Numbered from the stretch's first letter, positions 1 to 7,069 are shown. The stretch: DNA of 9,442 nt from Prevotella sp. UBA6429 (GCA_002437285.1 DJOV01000060.1:11332-20773), one strand, 5' to 3'. A program made the numbers and translations. Notes: a model not told the origin generated them from the letters alone.

Positions 1-54
1 GCCGGGGCAGTTGCCTGGATGCGTTCTGCCGGGGCAGTTGCCTGGATGCGTTCC
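1..54. repeat. 27-bp tandem duplication at left edge
   Basis: Two adjacent 27-bp copies (1-27 and 28-54) differ only at the last base (t versus c). Each begins GCCGGGGCAGTTGCC. The array touches the window edge, so more copies may lie outside. It sits 24 bp beyond the deoC stop codon. Read on the minus strand, each unit can form a short imperfect stem (GGCA-AC-TGCC), but no T-run follows, so it is not a convincing terminator. The unit length is a multiple of three and the plus strand is open here, so it could belong to a coding end outside the window. Its function is unknown. Confidence 0.85.
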
Positions 55-77
55 GAAGGCTTGATGTCTGCGATAGG

Positions 78-1007
78 TCAAGCGTTGAGCTCCTCCAGCA
101 GACTGGTGGCCAGGTGCGAGGTGCCCAGTCGGAACATCTCGTTGGTCATCCACTTGTCGCCCAGCACCTCCTTGGCGATGGTGTAGAGGATGATGGCATC
201 CATCGTGGTGTTGATGCCGCCGGCGGGCTTCAGGCCGATCATGGTGCCCGTCTGCTCGTAATACTCCTTGATGGCCTGGCACATCACGTAGACGCCCTCG
301 GGGGTGGCACCCGCCTTCTCCTTGCCCGTGGAAGTCTTGATGTAGTCGGCTCCGGCGTACATGCTGAGGATGGCGGCGCGCTTCACATTGCTCAGGTTGC
401 CGAGGTCGCAGGTCTCGAGGATGACCTTCATGGGCACGTCGCCACAGGCCTCCTTCATCTCGCTGATGTCGTCAGCCACGCCCTCGTAGTCCTCCGAGAG
501 GAACTTGCCCACGGGCAGCACGATGTCGATGTTGGTGGCGCCGTCGGCCACGGCCAGTTGGGTCTCGGCCACCTTCACCTCCATACGGCTCTGCGATGAG
601 GGGAAGTTGCCGCAGACGCTCGTAATCTCCACGCCGTCGACCTCCAGCGAGTTGCGCACGAGGTTCACGAAGACGGGGAACACGCACACGGCGGCCACGT
701 GGGGCAGGTCAGGGTGTGTGGAGTCCATCTTGTTGACCTTCTCCACCATGGCCAGGATGCTCTCCTCGGTGTCGGTGGTGTGAAGGGATGTCAGCTCCAC
801 GCTACCCAGCAGAAACTTCTTGACATCGCGCGTGTCGTTCTGCGGCACCTTCTCGGTGATGATGCGCTTCACCGCCTCGGCGACGGCTGCGTCGTCCACC
901 TGGAGGTCATATTTCTCAAAGGCTTGCTCCACCTTGCTCTTGTTCACTTCCTTGGCCACGTTCTGTGCCTGTATGTCTTTCGACACGTTTTCCTTGATGA
1001 TTCCCAT
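78..1007 (-). CDS. deoC: deoxyribose-phosphate aldolase (class I, DeoC)
   Basis: This cytosolic enzyme splits 2-deoxy-D-ribose 5-phosphate into glyceraldehyde 3-phosphate and acetaldehyde, the last step of deoxynucleoside catabolism. The 309-residue protein is a TIM-barrel class I aldolase. The Schiff-base lysine is K224 in ADYIKTSTGKEKAGATPEG. The second active-site lysine is K260 in GLKPAGGI, and the conserved aspartate is D161 in NIDIVLPVG. It is about 50 residues longer than E. coli DeoC (259). The extra length is an N-terminal helical stretch (about residues 1-60), as I recall for Bacteroidales members. The ATG at 1007 is the only sensible start. The gene lies 52 bp downstream of the mazG-like gene with no promoter motif visible between them, so the two are probably co-transcribed. 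No T-run terminator is visible after the stop codon inside the window. Confidence 0.96.
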   Translation of the reverse strand: MGIIKENVSKDIQAQNVAKEVNKSKVEQAFEKYDLQVDDAAVAEAVKRIITEKVPQNDTRDVKKFLLGSVELTSLHTTDTEESILAMVEKVNKMDSTHPDLPHVAAVCVFPVFVNLVRNSLEVDGVEITSVCGNFPSSQSRMEVKVAETQLAVADGATNIDIVLPVGKFLSEDYEGVADDISEMKEACGDVPMKVILETCDLGNLSNVKRAAILSMYAGADYIKTSTGKEKAGATPEGVYVMCQAIKEYYEQTGTMIGLKPAGGINTTMDAIILYTIAKEVLGDKWMTNEMFRLGTSHLATSLLEELNA

Positions 1008-1059
1008 ATTGATATTGATTATTGTTTACGTTTTTGTTTCCCTCCTTGTGTCTGTCCTG

Positions 1060-1389
1060 TCAATGGTCACGCAACTTGGGGTTGTTCTTGTGGCGCTCGG
1101 CATCGCGCCGCGTCTTCTTCTCCAGACTCTGACGGAAGGCCTCCGTGAGGTCCACACCCGTCTGGTTGGCCAGGCAGCAGAGCACCCACAGGATGTCGGC
1201 CATCTCCTCGCTGAGGTTGTCCTTCTCCCCCGGCTTGAAACTCTGGTCGCCATACTTGCGCGCCATGACGCGGGCCAGCTCGCCCACCTCCTCGGTGAGC
1301 ACGGCCATGTTGGTCAGTTCCGAGAAGTAGCGCACACCGTAGGTCTTGATCCAGCGGTCCACCGCCTGTTGAGCTTCTTCGATTGTCAT
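1060..1389 (-). CDS. MazG-like nucleotide pyrophosphohydrolase
   Basis: A 109-residue all-alpha protein of the MazG/dUTPase-like NTP pyrophosphatase superfamily. These enzymes hydrolyse (d)NTPs, often non-canonical or damaged ones, to the monophosphate and pyrophosphate using Mg2+. The metal-binding signature ExxE…ExxD is present as E34-x-x-E37 (LTEEVGELA) and E62-x-x-D65 (SEEMADILW). The length is that of a single-domain MazG-like protein, about half of E. coli MazG, so it probably works as an oligomer. The exact substrate cannot be read from sequence. The start MTIEEAQQAVDRW fits the family, and the next methionine (residue 28) would remove the first helix. A TAAATTTG promoter box lies only about 6 bp before the ATG, suggesting a very short or absent 5' leader. 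deoC follows after 52 bp. The C-terminus is basic (KKTRRDAERHKNNPK). Confidence 0.93.
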   Translation of the reverse strand: MTIEEAQQAVDRWIKTYGVRYFSELTNMAVLTEEVGELARVMARKYGDQSFKPGEKDNLSEEMADILWVLCCLANQTGVDLTEAFRQSLEKKTRRDAERHKNNPKLRDH

Positions 1390-1394
1390 ACGTG

Positions 1395-1402
1395 CAAATT
1401 TA
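1395..1402 (-). promoter_or_regulatory. putative -7 box (TAAATTTG) of the mazG-deoC unit
   Basis: TAAATTTG, followed by GCA on the minus strand, matches the Bacteroidota -7 consensus TAnnTTTG and equals the box before uvrC and the surface-protein gene. No clear TTTG -33 element is seen 19-21 bp upstream. The box ends 5 bases before the ATG at 1389, so transcription would start at or within a few bases of the start codon. Confidence 0.5.
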
Positions 1403-1617
1403 CGGATTTTTCCCTACACTGGTCGTTCCTTTTGGGGCTTTTTTCTGTTTGCCTTTCACTTTCTTGGCTTTTCAGCCTCTCATCTCAGCCTTTTTCTTTC
1501 GCCCTGCGGGCTTTTTGGCTTGTCAGAGGGTGATTGCTCGCCCTTGCTGGCAATAGCCCTCTGTGGGGCTTGAAAATAGCCTCTCGCTCGACGCGAATAC
1601 GTCTCATGATGTTTCTG
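1403..1617. other. gene-free stretch, pyrimidine-rich on plus strand
   Basis: No credible gene is seen here. From about 1421 to 1520 the plus strand is strongly pyrimidine-rich; in 1441-1500 only about 10 of 60 bases are purines. Short GGCTT/AGCC words recur. The hairpin at 1524-1563 lies in this stretch. It may be decayed intergenic or repeat DNA upstream of the mazG promoter. Confidence 0.5.
1524..1563. repeat. long imperfect inverted repeat (hairpin)
   Basis: Arms CAGAGGG (1524-1530) and CCCTCTG (1557-1563) pair perfectly. A 2x2 internal loop follows, then a second perfect pair ATTGC (1533-1537) and GCAAT (1550-1554), leaving a 12-base loop. No T-run follows on either strand, so it is not an obvious terminator. 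It lies upstream of the mazG promoter, outside any transcript I can predict. Confidence 0.6.
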
Positions 1618-1924
1618 CGAACACGAATGTCACGAATAACACGAATGACAAGTCAGAAGACCATTTGAGAAATTTGTAATTCGTGTTCGAGAAAGTCTTT
1701 GCGTCTACGATAATACAATCTGTGTTTTTTTTTAGGGAACACGAATGTCACGAATAACACGAATGACAAGTCAGAAGCCCATTTGAGAAATTTGTGTAAT
1801 TCGTGTTCGAGAAAGTCTTTGCGTCTACGATAATACAATCTGTGTTTTTTTGGGGGAACACGAATATCACGAATACCCCGAATGACAAGTCAGACGTCCA
1901 TTCGAGAAATTCGTGTTCGAAAAA
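1618..1924. repeat. tandem array, 2.6 copies of a ~119-bp unit with inverted arms
   Basis: Units begin with AACACGAAT at 1620, 1738 and 1857, giving periods of 118 and 119 bp. Units 1 and 2 are nearly identical: one substitution, a 2-base indel and a different T-run (9 versus 7 T). Unit 3 is diverged and stops after its first half. Each unit carries inverted arms of 10-11 bp, (C)GAACACGAAT and ATTCGTGTTC(G), at 1618-1628/1679-1689, 1737-1746/1799-1808 and 1856-1865/1909-1918. Each also has a 9-bp sub-repeat, CACGAATnn, three times in a row. Short reading frames cross the array, but they simply repeat with it and look non-coding. From memory, CACGAAT-type intergenic repeats are common in Prevotella genomes. 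Confidence 0.9.
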
Positions 1925-1952
1925 GGGGCGCGTCCTTTCGGATGCGCCCCTT
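1920..1952 (-). terminator. intrinsic terminator after the small gene
   Basis: On the minus strand, AAGGGGCGCATCC, a GAAA tetraloop and GGACGCGCCCCTT form a 13-bp stem with one A-C mismatch (1952-1923). A run of five T follows (1924-1920). It lies 34 bp beyond the small gene's stop codon and should end transcripts from the surface-protein/small-gene unit before the repeat array and mazG. Confidence 0.88.
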
Positions 1953-1986
1953 GGGTTATGTGTGTCTCGATTGCTCGGGAGGGGGA

Positions 1987-2175
1987 TCAGTCCCATACGG
2001 AAGGCGTGTTGGCCCAGGTGTTCTCCTTGGCTCCGCCGTCCTGGTTGGTTGCCCCTGAATCGTAATCTATATCATTCTGGCCGTTTGTATTTACGCTTTC
2101 GATGGAGGCTGCCATGAGGTCTTCCTCCACGGTGAGGCTCTTGATCTCGGGTTGGATATATTGCTTCTTTTCCAT
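1987..2175 (-). CDS. small uncharacterised acidic protein, 62 aa
   Basis: I cannot assign a function. The protein starts MEKKQYIQPEIKSLTVEEDL, a pattern (basic start, YIxPE, then a hydrophobic/acidic patch ending LMAAS) that I recall from many short, unnamed Prevotella/Bacteroidales proteins. The second half is polar, Asn/Asp/Gly-rich and acidic, and the end is Trp-containing (…TWANTPSVWD). There is no signal peptide, membrane segment or cysteine. It has no GG leader motif, so nothing marks it as a classical modified-peptide precursor. It begins 96 bp after the surface-protein stop codon with a GC-rich palindrome between them. No promoter box is seen in that gap, so it is probably read with the surface gene or as a processed 3' part. 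The intrinsic terminator just downstream supports its being a real transcribed gene. Confidence 0.65.
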   Translation of the reverse strand: MEKKQYIQPEIKSLTVEEDLMAASIESVNTNGQNDIDYDSGATNQDGGAKENTWANTPSVWD

Positions 2176-2205
2176 GTAGATTTGTTGTTTATTATGGGGT
2201 TTATC

Positions 2206-2256
2206 GGCTTGCCCTTGCCTCCTTCCCGGTCAGGGGAGGAGGGTAGGGGCAAAGCC
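2206..2256. repeat. GC-rich palindrome between surface gene and small gene
   Basis: The outer arms GGCTTGCCC (2206-2214) and GGGC-AAAGCC (2247-2256) pair with one bulge. The inner pyrimidine run CCTCCTTCCC (2219-2228 region) pairs imperfectly with GGGGAGGAGGG (2233-2243). The result is a stem of roughly 20 bp around a small loop. No T-run follows on the minus strand. It could stabilise the 3' end of the surface-protein mRNA, cause partial termination, or be a dispersed REP-like palindrome. Confidence 0.6.
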
Positions 2257-2271
2257 TTGAAAAGTGAGTGA

Positions 2272-5200
2272 TTACTTGTTGAGGGTCTTCTTGCCGTTGC
2301 GGATCACGATGCCCTTGTAGCTCTTGCCGACACGCTGGCCGCCAAGGTTGTAGGCGGGCTCGTTGCCCTGCAGGGCGTCACCGAAGTTGATGGCGTCGAT
2401 GCCGGTCACGTCATTGCCGTCGATGCTGATGGCCATGGCCTTGGCAGCAGACTCCTCGCCCTGTGCCTTGAAGTAGGCGCGGAAGGCCTTCATGTGGTTG
2501 CCGCCGGCAGCCTTCTGGATACCCTTGGTCACGACGATGTAGTCGCCGGCCACGGGAGCGTTGTTGGCCACGTAGCTGCCCACGAAGTCATACTGGTTGC
2601 CGCTGTCCTCGGTGGTGAGCTCAGCGGCGGGCTCCACGGTCTTGCCGGAGAAGGTGACTCCGGTCTTGGCCTCGGTGAAGTGGACCATGTAAGGCTTGTT
2701 GGCCTCGAGCGTGGTGACGGTGTTGAAGTAGATGGTCGTACCCTCGGTCTTGGTGAACGTCACAGCCTCGTCGGCACCCAGCTCCTCAGGCGTGGTGGCG
2801 AAGGGCAGGACGATGGAGTTCCATCCCTGCTTGAAGCTGCGGTTGTAAGCCACGCTGACAGGTGCGGTGAGCGCGTCGGGAACCGTGGTGGCCTCCTCGT
2901 CGAGTGTCAGGCTCTGCTCCTCGGTGATGGCGACACCGGTGATGACCGTGTTGCCCGAGTTGCCGAGCGTCAGCACGTAGTTGCCGGCAGCACCTGTGGT
3001 GAAGTAGGCGGTAGCGGTCACGAAGGCATTCTCGTCATTCCACTGCGTGCCATTGCCGGCAAAGGTCTTTTGGGCCAAGCCCTCATTGTCGGCGTTGAGC
3101 ACCGAGGCGGTCATCCAGCGGTTGGAGTTGCCTTCCCAAGAAGCGTACTTGAAGGTGAGCTTATAGAGCGTGCTGGCCTTGAGCGGCATAGTGTAGCCCG
3201 TGCGGTCGCCATACTTCAGGCTGCCCGGCTGGTTGTAGTAGGCAGTGACAGGATTGGTCTGCATCTGTCCCCAGCCATTGGTGCGTGTCCATCCCTTCGG
3301 ATAGTTGGCACCTTCCTCTACGGTGGCGTAGTTGCCGTTGAACACGATGCTCACGGCCTCCGTGTTGGCAGTCCACTGGCCGAGCTTCTCGGTCAGGGCC
3401 TTGATGGCGTCCTTGCTGTTCTTGTCTTCAGTGTTGATGGCCTTGGCAGCCTCGAGGGCCTGCAGGGCCTCCACGTTGTTATAAGGAGCATACTCGTCCT
3501 TGTCGAAGCCGATAGTCTTCTGCTCGGCGGCTGTGAGGGCTTCTTGCATGGCCTTGTAGTCGTCGGCGCTGGCGATCAGGTTGTTGGTGGTCTCCTCATC
3601 AGCGAGGATGGCGAGGTCGCAGAAGCCAGCCCATGAGTTGCCGGCAAGCTCAGCCGTGAGGGTCAGGGTGACCTCCTGCTGCTCGGCGAGGGTCAGCGGG
3701 ATGAAGCGCCACTCCCAGCCGCGGCCATTGCCATTGTTGGCGTAGGTGGCGTCTGCGGAGAAGGTGGCAGTGCCGTCGGTGGCGATACCATAGCCCGTGT
3801 CGCCCTTGGCGGGGAAGGCCACGGTGGTGGTGCCGTCGCTCAGCGAGATGGAAGCGCTTGCAGCGCTGCGGCCAGCGGCCTTGATGACCCACTTGCCGGC
3901 AGGCAGGGTGATGGTCTTCGTGGCGCTGACGGTCAGGGCCGAGCCGTTCCAACGGTCCGTGTAGCTGGTGCTTTTAACTCCGCTCCAGTGCTGTCCGCTT
4001 GCAGTGCTGAAGGTGTTGGTGGTCCAAGCCTTGTCGTATTTGCTGGTCAGGTCGTTGTTATAGGTCTTGCTGACCTCCTGATATTCAGTCACGTTGAGGT
4101 TGTCGAAGTAGCTGGCAGCCTCGGCGGCTGTTGTCGGAGCGGTGGGTGTCACGCCCAGGGCGCTGGCAATCTTGTCGGCAGCCTCATGGTTAGCGGCGTA
4201 GTTGTCGTAGCTCGCTTTGGCGGCTATGAAGGCATTGATTGCGTTTTTGAGTTGTGATATGGCAGTCGTGTAACCGTCTTCGTCAGTTGGCTCGGTTGCG
4301 TTGATGAGAGTCTGCAATGCGGTCTTCTCTTCGCCTGTCACGTTGTTGTAAGTGGCATCGTCAAGGGTAGCAGTTGCCTGGGCTAAGGTTTCTTTGTACA
4401 GATCCTTGGCTGTCACCTCTGCATACTTTAAGTTTTGGAAGGCAAGCCAGCTCACATTGGTGCTATTGATGTTGAAATTGATTTTGATTTCACCATTGCT
4501 GTCTGCTTTTCCTGTTACCGTGTAAGTGTCCAAGTAGCGGGCAGTGTTGCCGATTTGCTTGCCCGTGATGTTGGCAGCGTTGTCAGCGTCACCGTTCAGG
4601 TCCAATGTGATGCCTGTGGCAGGTGCTTTCTTTGATGTGCTGACTGAAACGCGCACCAATGCAGAGAGCTTGTACAGCTTGTTGGCTTCAAGACCGGTCA
4701 CGGTGGCGGTCAGCGTGTTGTCAGCAAGTACAGAGTTGTCGGCTGCCCAATTTTCGATGAATGGAGCGGGGAAACCATTGTTGGTATCCTCTGTTGACCA
4801 TGTGTTGAGGTGGTAGGTAGTCCAATCCTCAGGCTGAGCTGTCCATGCGCTCATGAGTAGGTCGTCGACAGTGTTGTGAGCGTGCCAACCCGTGATGGTG
4901 TAGGGGTTCTCCAGGGCGTTGGCCTCCTCATCGGTCAGCGTCCTGTCGTCATATTTGGCTTTCGGGGTGGTATAGTACGTATTCAAGGCCTCTGCCGTGT
5001 AGACGTTCGTCTCGTTGACCAGCTTTGCCATTTGCTCCAAAGCGCTGTTAGCCTTGGTATAAGCATCGATGGACGCAGTTGCCTTCTCTGAGGCTGCGTT
5101 AAGTGCTTTTGCCGCTGTGGCGTAGTCGGAAGTGACATTGCTATAAGTATTGATGGCTTGTTGCAAGGCATTCTGAACATCGACGTTCATGGGCTTTTCG

Positions 5201-6379
5201 TTGAGGTCCTTTGCCGTTGCCAATGCGGTGTTGTAAGCTTCCTTTTGTTCTTCGTCGGAAGCCTCTCCGTAATAGGTTAAGGTGACATTGTCAACACCTA
5301 ACCAATTGGCTGTAGCTGCTGTTTGCTCTAAGCCCAACTCCAGTGTGCCATTGGTCACATTGACATTTTCAATGGTGTAGGCCGTGGGAGTTGTAGAGGT
5401 GACATTCACCTTGTTGTCTCCAGCATAGACATACTGTGTGCCGGCGTCACCCAAGGTGTTGACAAAAGCAGCGATGCCGACTGAGTAAATTCCGTTGGGG
5501 AGGTTGTTGACAGTCGTGTACATCTTGCCTGTCATGGCTTTGCCATTCCAGTTCTCATAGAAGGGGACAATAAAGGCATCGCCCTTGTTTGTGGCTAATG
5601 CTTTGTTTTGTGCTCCTGTAGTTGATGTCCAACCCTCCGTGCTTTGGTTAAAGTTCTGGTTCGTCACCAAACCAGACAGATCAACGCCGACGTCTTTGCT
5701 GGCTTTACTAAGATCGTAAATCTTTACGTTGTCAATAGCTATGGCTTCTTGCAGCACATTGACTTTTTGCGGGTTGAAATGCATGTCAATGGAGAAAGTC
5801 ACCGCTCCTTCTTCAGTTACCTCAAAAGGTACGGATAACTTATCCCATGGAGTAGTGTTCATGTCGCTATTTCGAGTGGCATTGGACGATTTTGCTGTTC
5901 CTAAAGTATTGGAGCCTTCCTTTGCGGAGATTTCGACGTAGCCGTTTGAGGTATTTGATTTAGTGGCCAGTTTATAGGAAATGCTCATCAAGTATTTTCC
6001 TGCGGGCAAACTTGTTTTGGAGTCTTGGCTCAATGTAATGACGTCGAAAGAACCAGCCCAAGATTCTCTACCGAAGAAATAATAATCGCCATCATCAGGT
6101 GTGACGGTTACTCCAAATGCTCCAGGATGCGTGTTGCTTGTTTCGTCCTTGCTGTAGATGCCGAAATTTTTCGTACCGCTTGAAGGAAGGTTTTGTGTTG
6201 TCCATTGGTATGGTGCAAAGAAACCCTTGCCCGTACTTTTGGGTGTTCCATCCGTTCCAAGCTCGAAGCTTGGATTGTTCAGGTACGTGTCTGTCACGTC
6301 CGTCTGCGCAAAAGCGCTACCCCCCCCCAGTGGCCAATAATGCCAAGGAAAGGAGTGAAGTGATGTACTTCTTTTTCAT
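2272..6379 (-). CDS. large modular secreted/surface protein, frame interrupted by G9 tract
   Basis: The uninterrupted frame runs 6297-2272 (1341 codons from a GTG). Upstream, an ATG at 6379 opens a classic signal peptide (MKKKYITSLLSLALLATGGG) that reads into a stop because a G-run has nine bases. With eight G it continues …SAFA|QTDVTDTYL into the long frame, giving 1368 residues with a signal peptidase I site near residue 24. In that numbering I see beta-sandwich-like modules at about 28-222, 232-372, 493-653, 783-927 and 1006-1155. The first four close with similar strands (AIDNVKI, WLGVDNVTL, WLAFQNLKY, WAGFCDLAI), and modules 2 and 3 share F-x-x-PFxENW. Alanine-rich helical FIVAR-like linkers lie at 373-492, 654-782 and 928-1005. 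A beta domain (1167-1330) and a Prevotella-type tail (NLGGQRV…YKGIVIRNGKK) follow. No catalytic motif is recognised. It is probably a cell-surface adhesin or glycan-binding protein. Confidence 0.8.
6320..6328 (-). repeat. G9 homopolymer in the signal-peptide codons
   Basis: Nine consecutive C on the plus strand (nine G in the mRNA) follow codon 17. With nine G the frame is …ATGGG followed by TAG, a 20-residue dead end. With eight, SAFAQTDV joins the long frame. Ten G leads to a stop shortly after. Thus one in three tract lengths is ON. Such a run is prone to slippage in replication, and also to miscalling in sequencing. Confidence 0.85.
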
Positions 6380-6424
6380 TTAATGCTATTGATTAGTGAT
6401 GTAAATTGTTGCTTATAGGTTCTG

Positions 6425-6432
6425 CAAATTTA
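6425..6432 (-). promoter_or_regulatory. putative -7 box (TAAATTTG) of the surface-protein gene
   Basis: TAAATTTGCA on the minus strand matches the Bacteroidota TAnnTTTG box and lies about 45 bp before the ATG at 6379. The -33 element is weak: TTCG is the nearest match and no TTTG occurs at 19 bp. The flanking 6420-6530 region is very AT-rich. No Shine-Dalgarno sequence is seen before the ATG, which is usual in this phylum. Confidence 0.55.
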
Positions 6433-6544
6433 CAGTGTTTTAAGAAAACGAAGTACGATATTGTTATGTTTTTAACAAAAATTAATTTATAAATATTCTT
6501 CCCTCATCTTATTTTATTGTCATCGTGCATATCCACATAGTATC

Positions 6545-6997
6545 TCACTCCTTGTTTTTGGTGTCCATGCAGATGGTGGTGGGGCCGTCGTTGACGAGGC
6601 TCACCTCCATCATGGCACCAAACTCACCTGTGCCCACGGGCTTGCCCAGGGCCTCGGAGAGTGAGGTGCAGAACTGCTCGTAGAGGGGGATGGAGATGGA
6701 GTGGGGCGCGGCGCGCAGCCAGCTGGGTCGGTTGCCCTTCTTGTAGCTGGCCATGAGGGTGAACTGGGAGACGACGAGGATGTCACCACTGACGTCGTGG
6801 ATGTTGAGGTTCATGACACCCTGGGCATCGTCGAAGACACGCAGGCCGATGATCTTGCGCACCAGCCACTGGATGTCCTCTTGACTGTCGTCGCTGCCGA
6901 TGCCCAGCAGAATCATATACCCCCTGCCGATGCTCGACTTCACTTTACCGCCGATGGACACTGACGCTCGGCTGACACGCTGGATGACTACTCTCAT
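6545..6997 (-). CDS. dtd: D-aminoacyl-tRNA deacylase
   Basis: This cytosolic proofreading enzyme hydrolyses the ester bond between a D-amino acid (or mischarged glycine) and tRNA, keeping D-residues out of translation. The 150-residue length is normal for the family. Both signature motifs are present: SQFTLMA at 77-83, holding the active-site Ser/Thr region, and the C-terminal NDGPTT at 136-141, with the Gly-Pro motif at 138-139 that enforces chiral selection across the dimer interface. The N-terminus MRVVIQRVSRASVSIGG is the usual Dtd start, so the ATG at 6997 is secure. It begins 72 bp after the uvrC stop codon with no promoter box between, suggesting co-transcription with uvrC. No clear intrinsic terminator follows, so some read-through into the surface gene is possible. 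Confidence 0.97.
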   Translation of the reverse strand: MRVVIQRVSRASVSIGGKVKSSIGRGYMILLGIGSDDSQEDIQWLVRKIIGLRVFDDAQGVMNLNIHDVSGDILVVSQFTLMASYKKGNRPSWLRAAPHSISIPLYEQFCTSLSEALGKPVGTGEFGAMMEVSLVNDGPTTICMDTKNKE

Positions 6998-7069
6998 ATT
7001 TCTTCTCTATTTTGTTTGTTTTGACTCTGTTGACTCTATTGTCGTTTATCTCAAGTTCTCTCGCATGCG

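Noticed and set aside
1501..1516. Plus-strand terminator (GCCC-TGC-GGGC then TTTTT)
   Set aside because: The stem has only 4 bp and no plus-strand gene lies upstream that would need it.
820..1533. 237-codon plus-strand frame crossing deoC, mazG and the gap
   Set aside because: It is antisense to two secure genes, then continues into pyrimidine-rich non-coding DNA. Its Leu/Ser/Phe-rich end reflects base composition only.
1618..1924. CRISPR-like array
   Set aside because: The near-identity covers the entire ~119-bp unit with no variable spacers, there are fewer than three full units, and no cas genes are present.
1653..1996. Short minus-strand frames with a repeated YYRRRKDFLEHEL peptide
   Set aside because: The peptide repeat simply mirrors the 119-bp DNA repeat. 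Unit lengths of 118 and 119 bp do not keep one frame, and one frame overlaps the terminator.
2494..3636. Long open frame (380 codons) on the plus strand
   Set aside because: It lies fully antisense to the surface-protein gene. Its Gly/Val/Leu/His-rich composition is what a GC-rich gene gives when read backwards, and no domain is recognisable.
2272..6297. Surface protein starting at the GTG codon at 6297 as a cytosolic protein
   Set aside because: A complete signal peptide lies directly upstream and is one base out of frame at a G9 run. An exported protein made from ATG 6379 is far more plausible.
6529..6537. DnaA-box-like ATATCCACA in AT-rich DNA, possible origin
   Set aside because: It is a single site with one mismatch to TTATCCACA and no second box or dnaA gene. 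The AT-rich stretch is adequately explained as promoter region.
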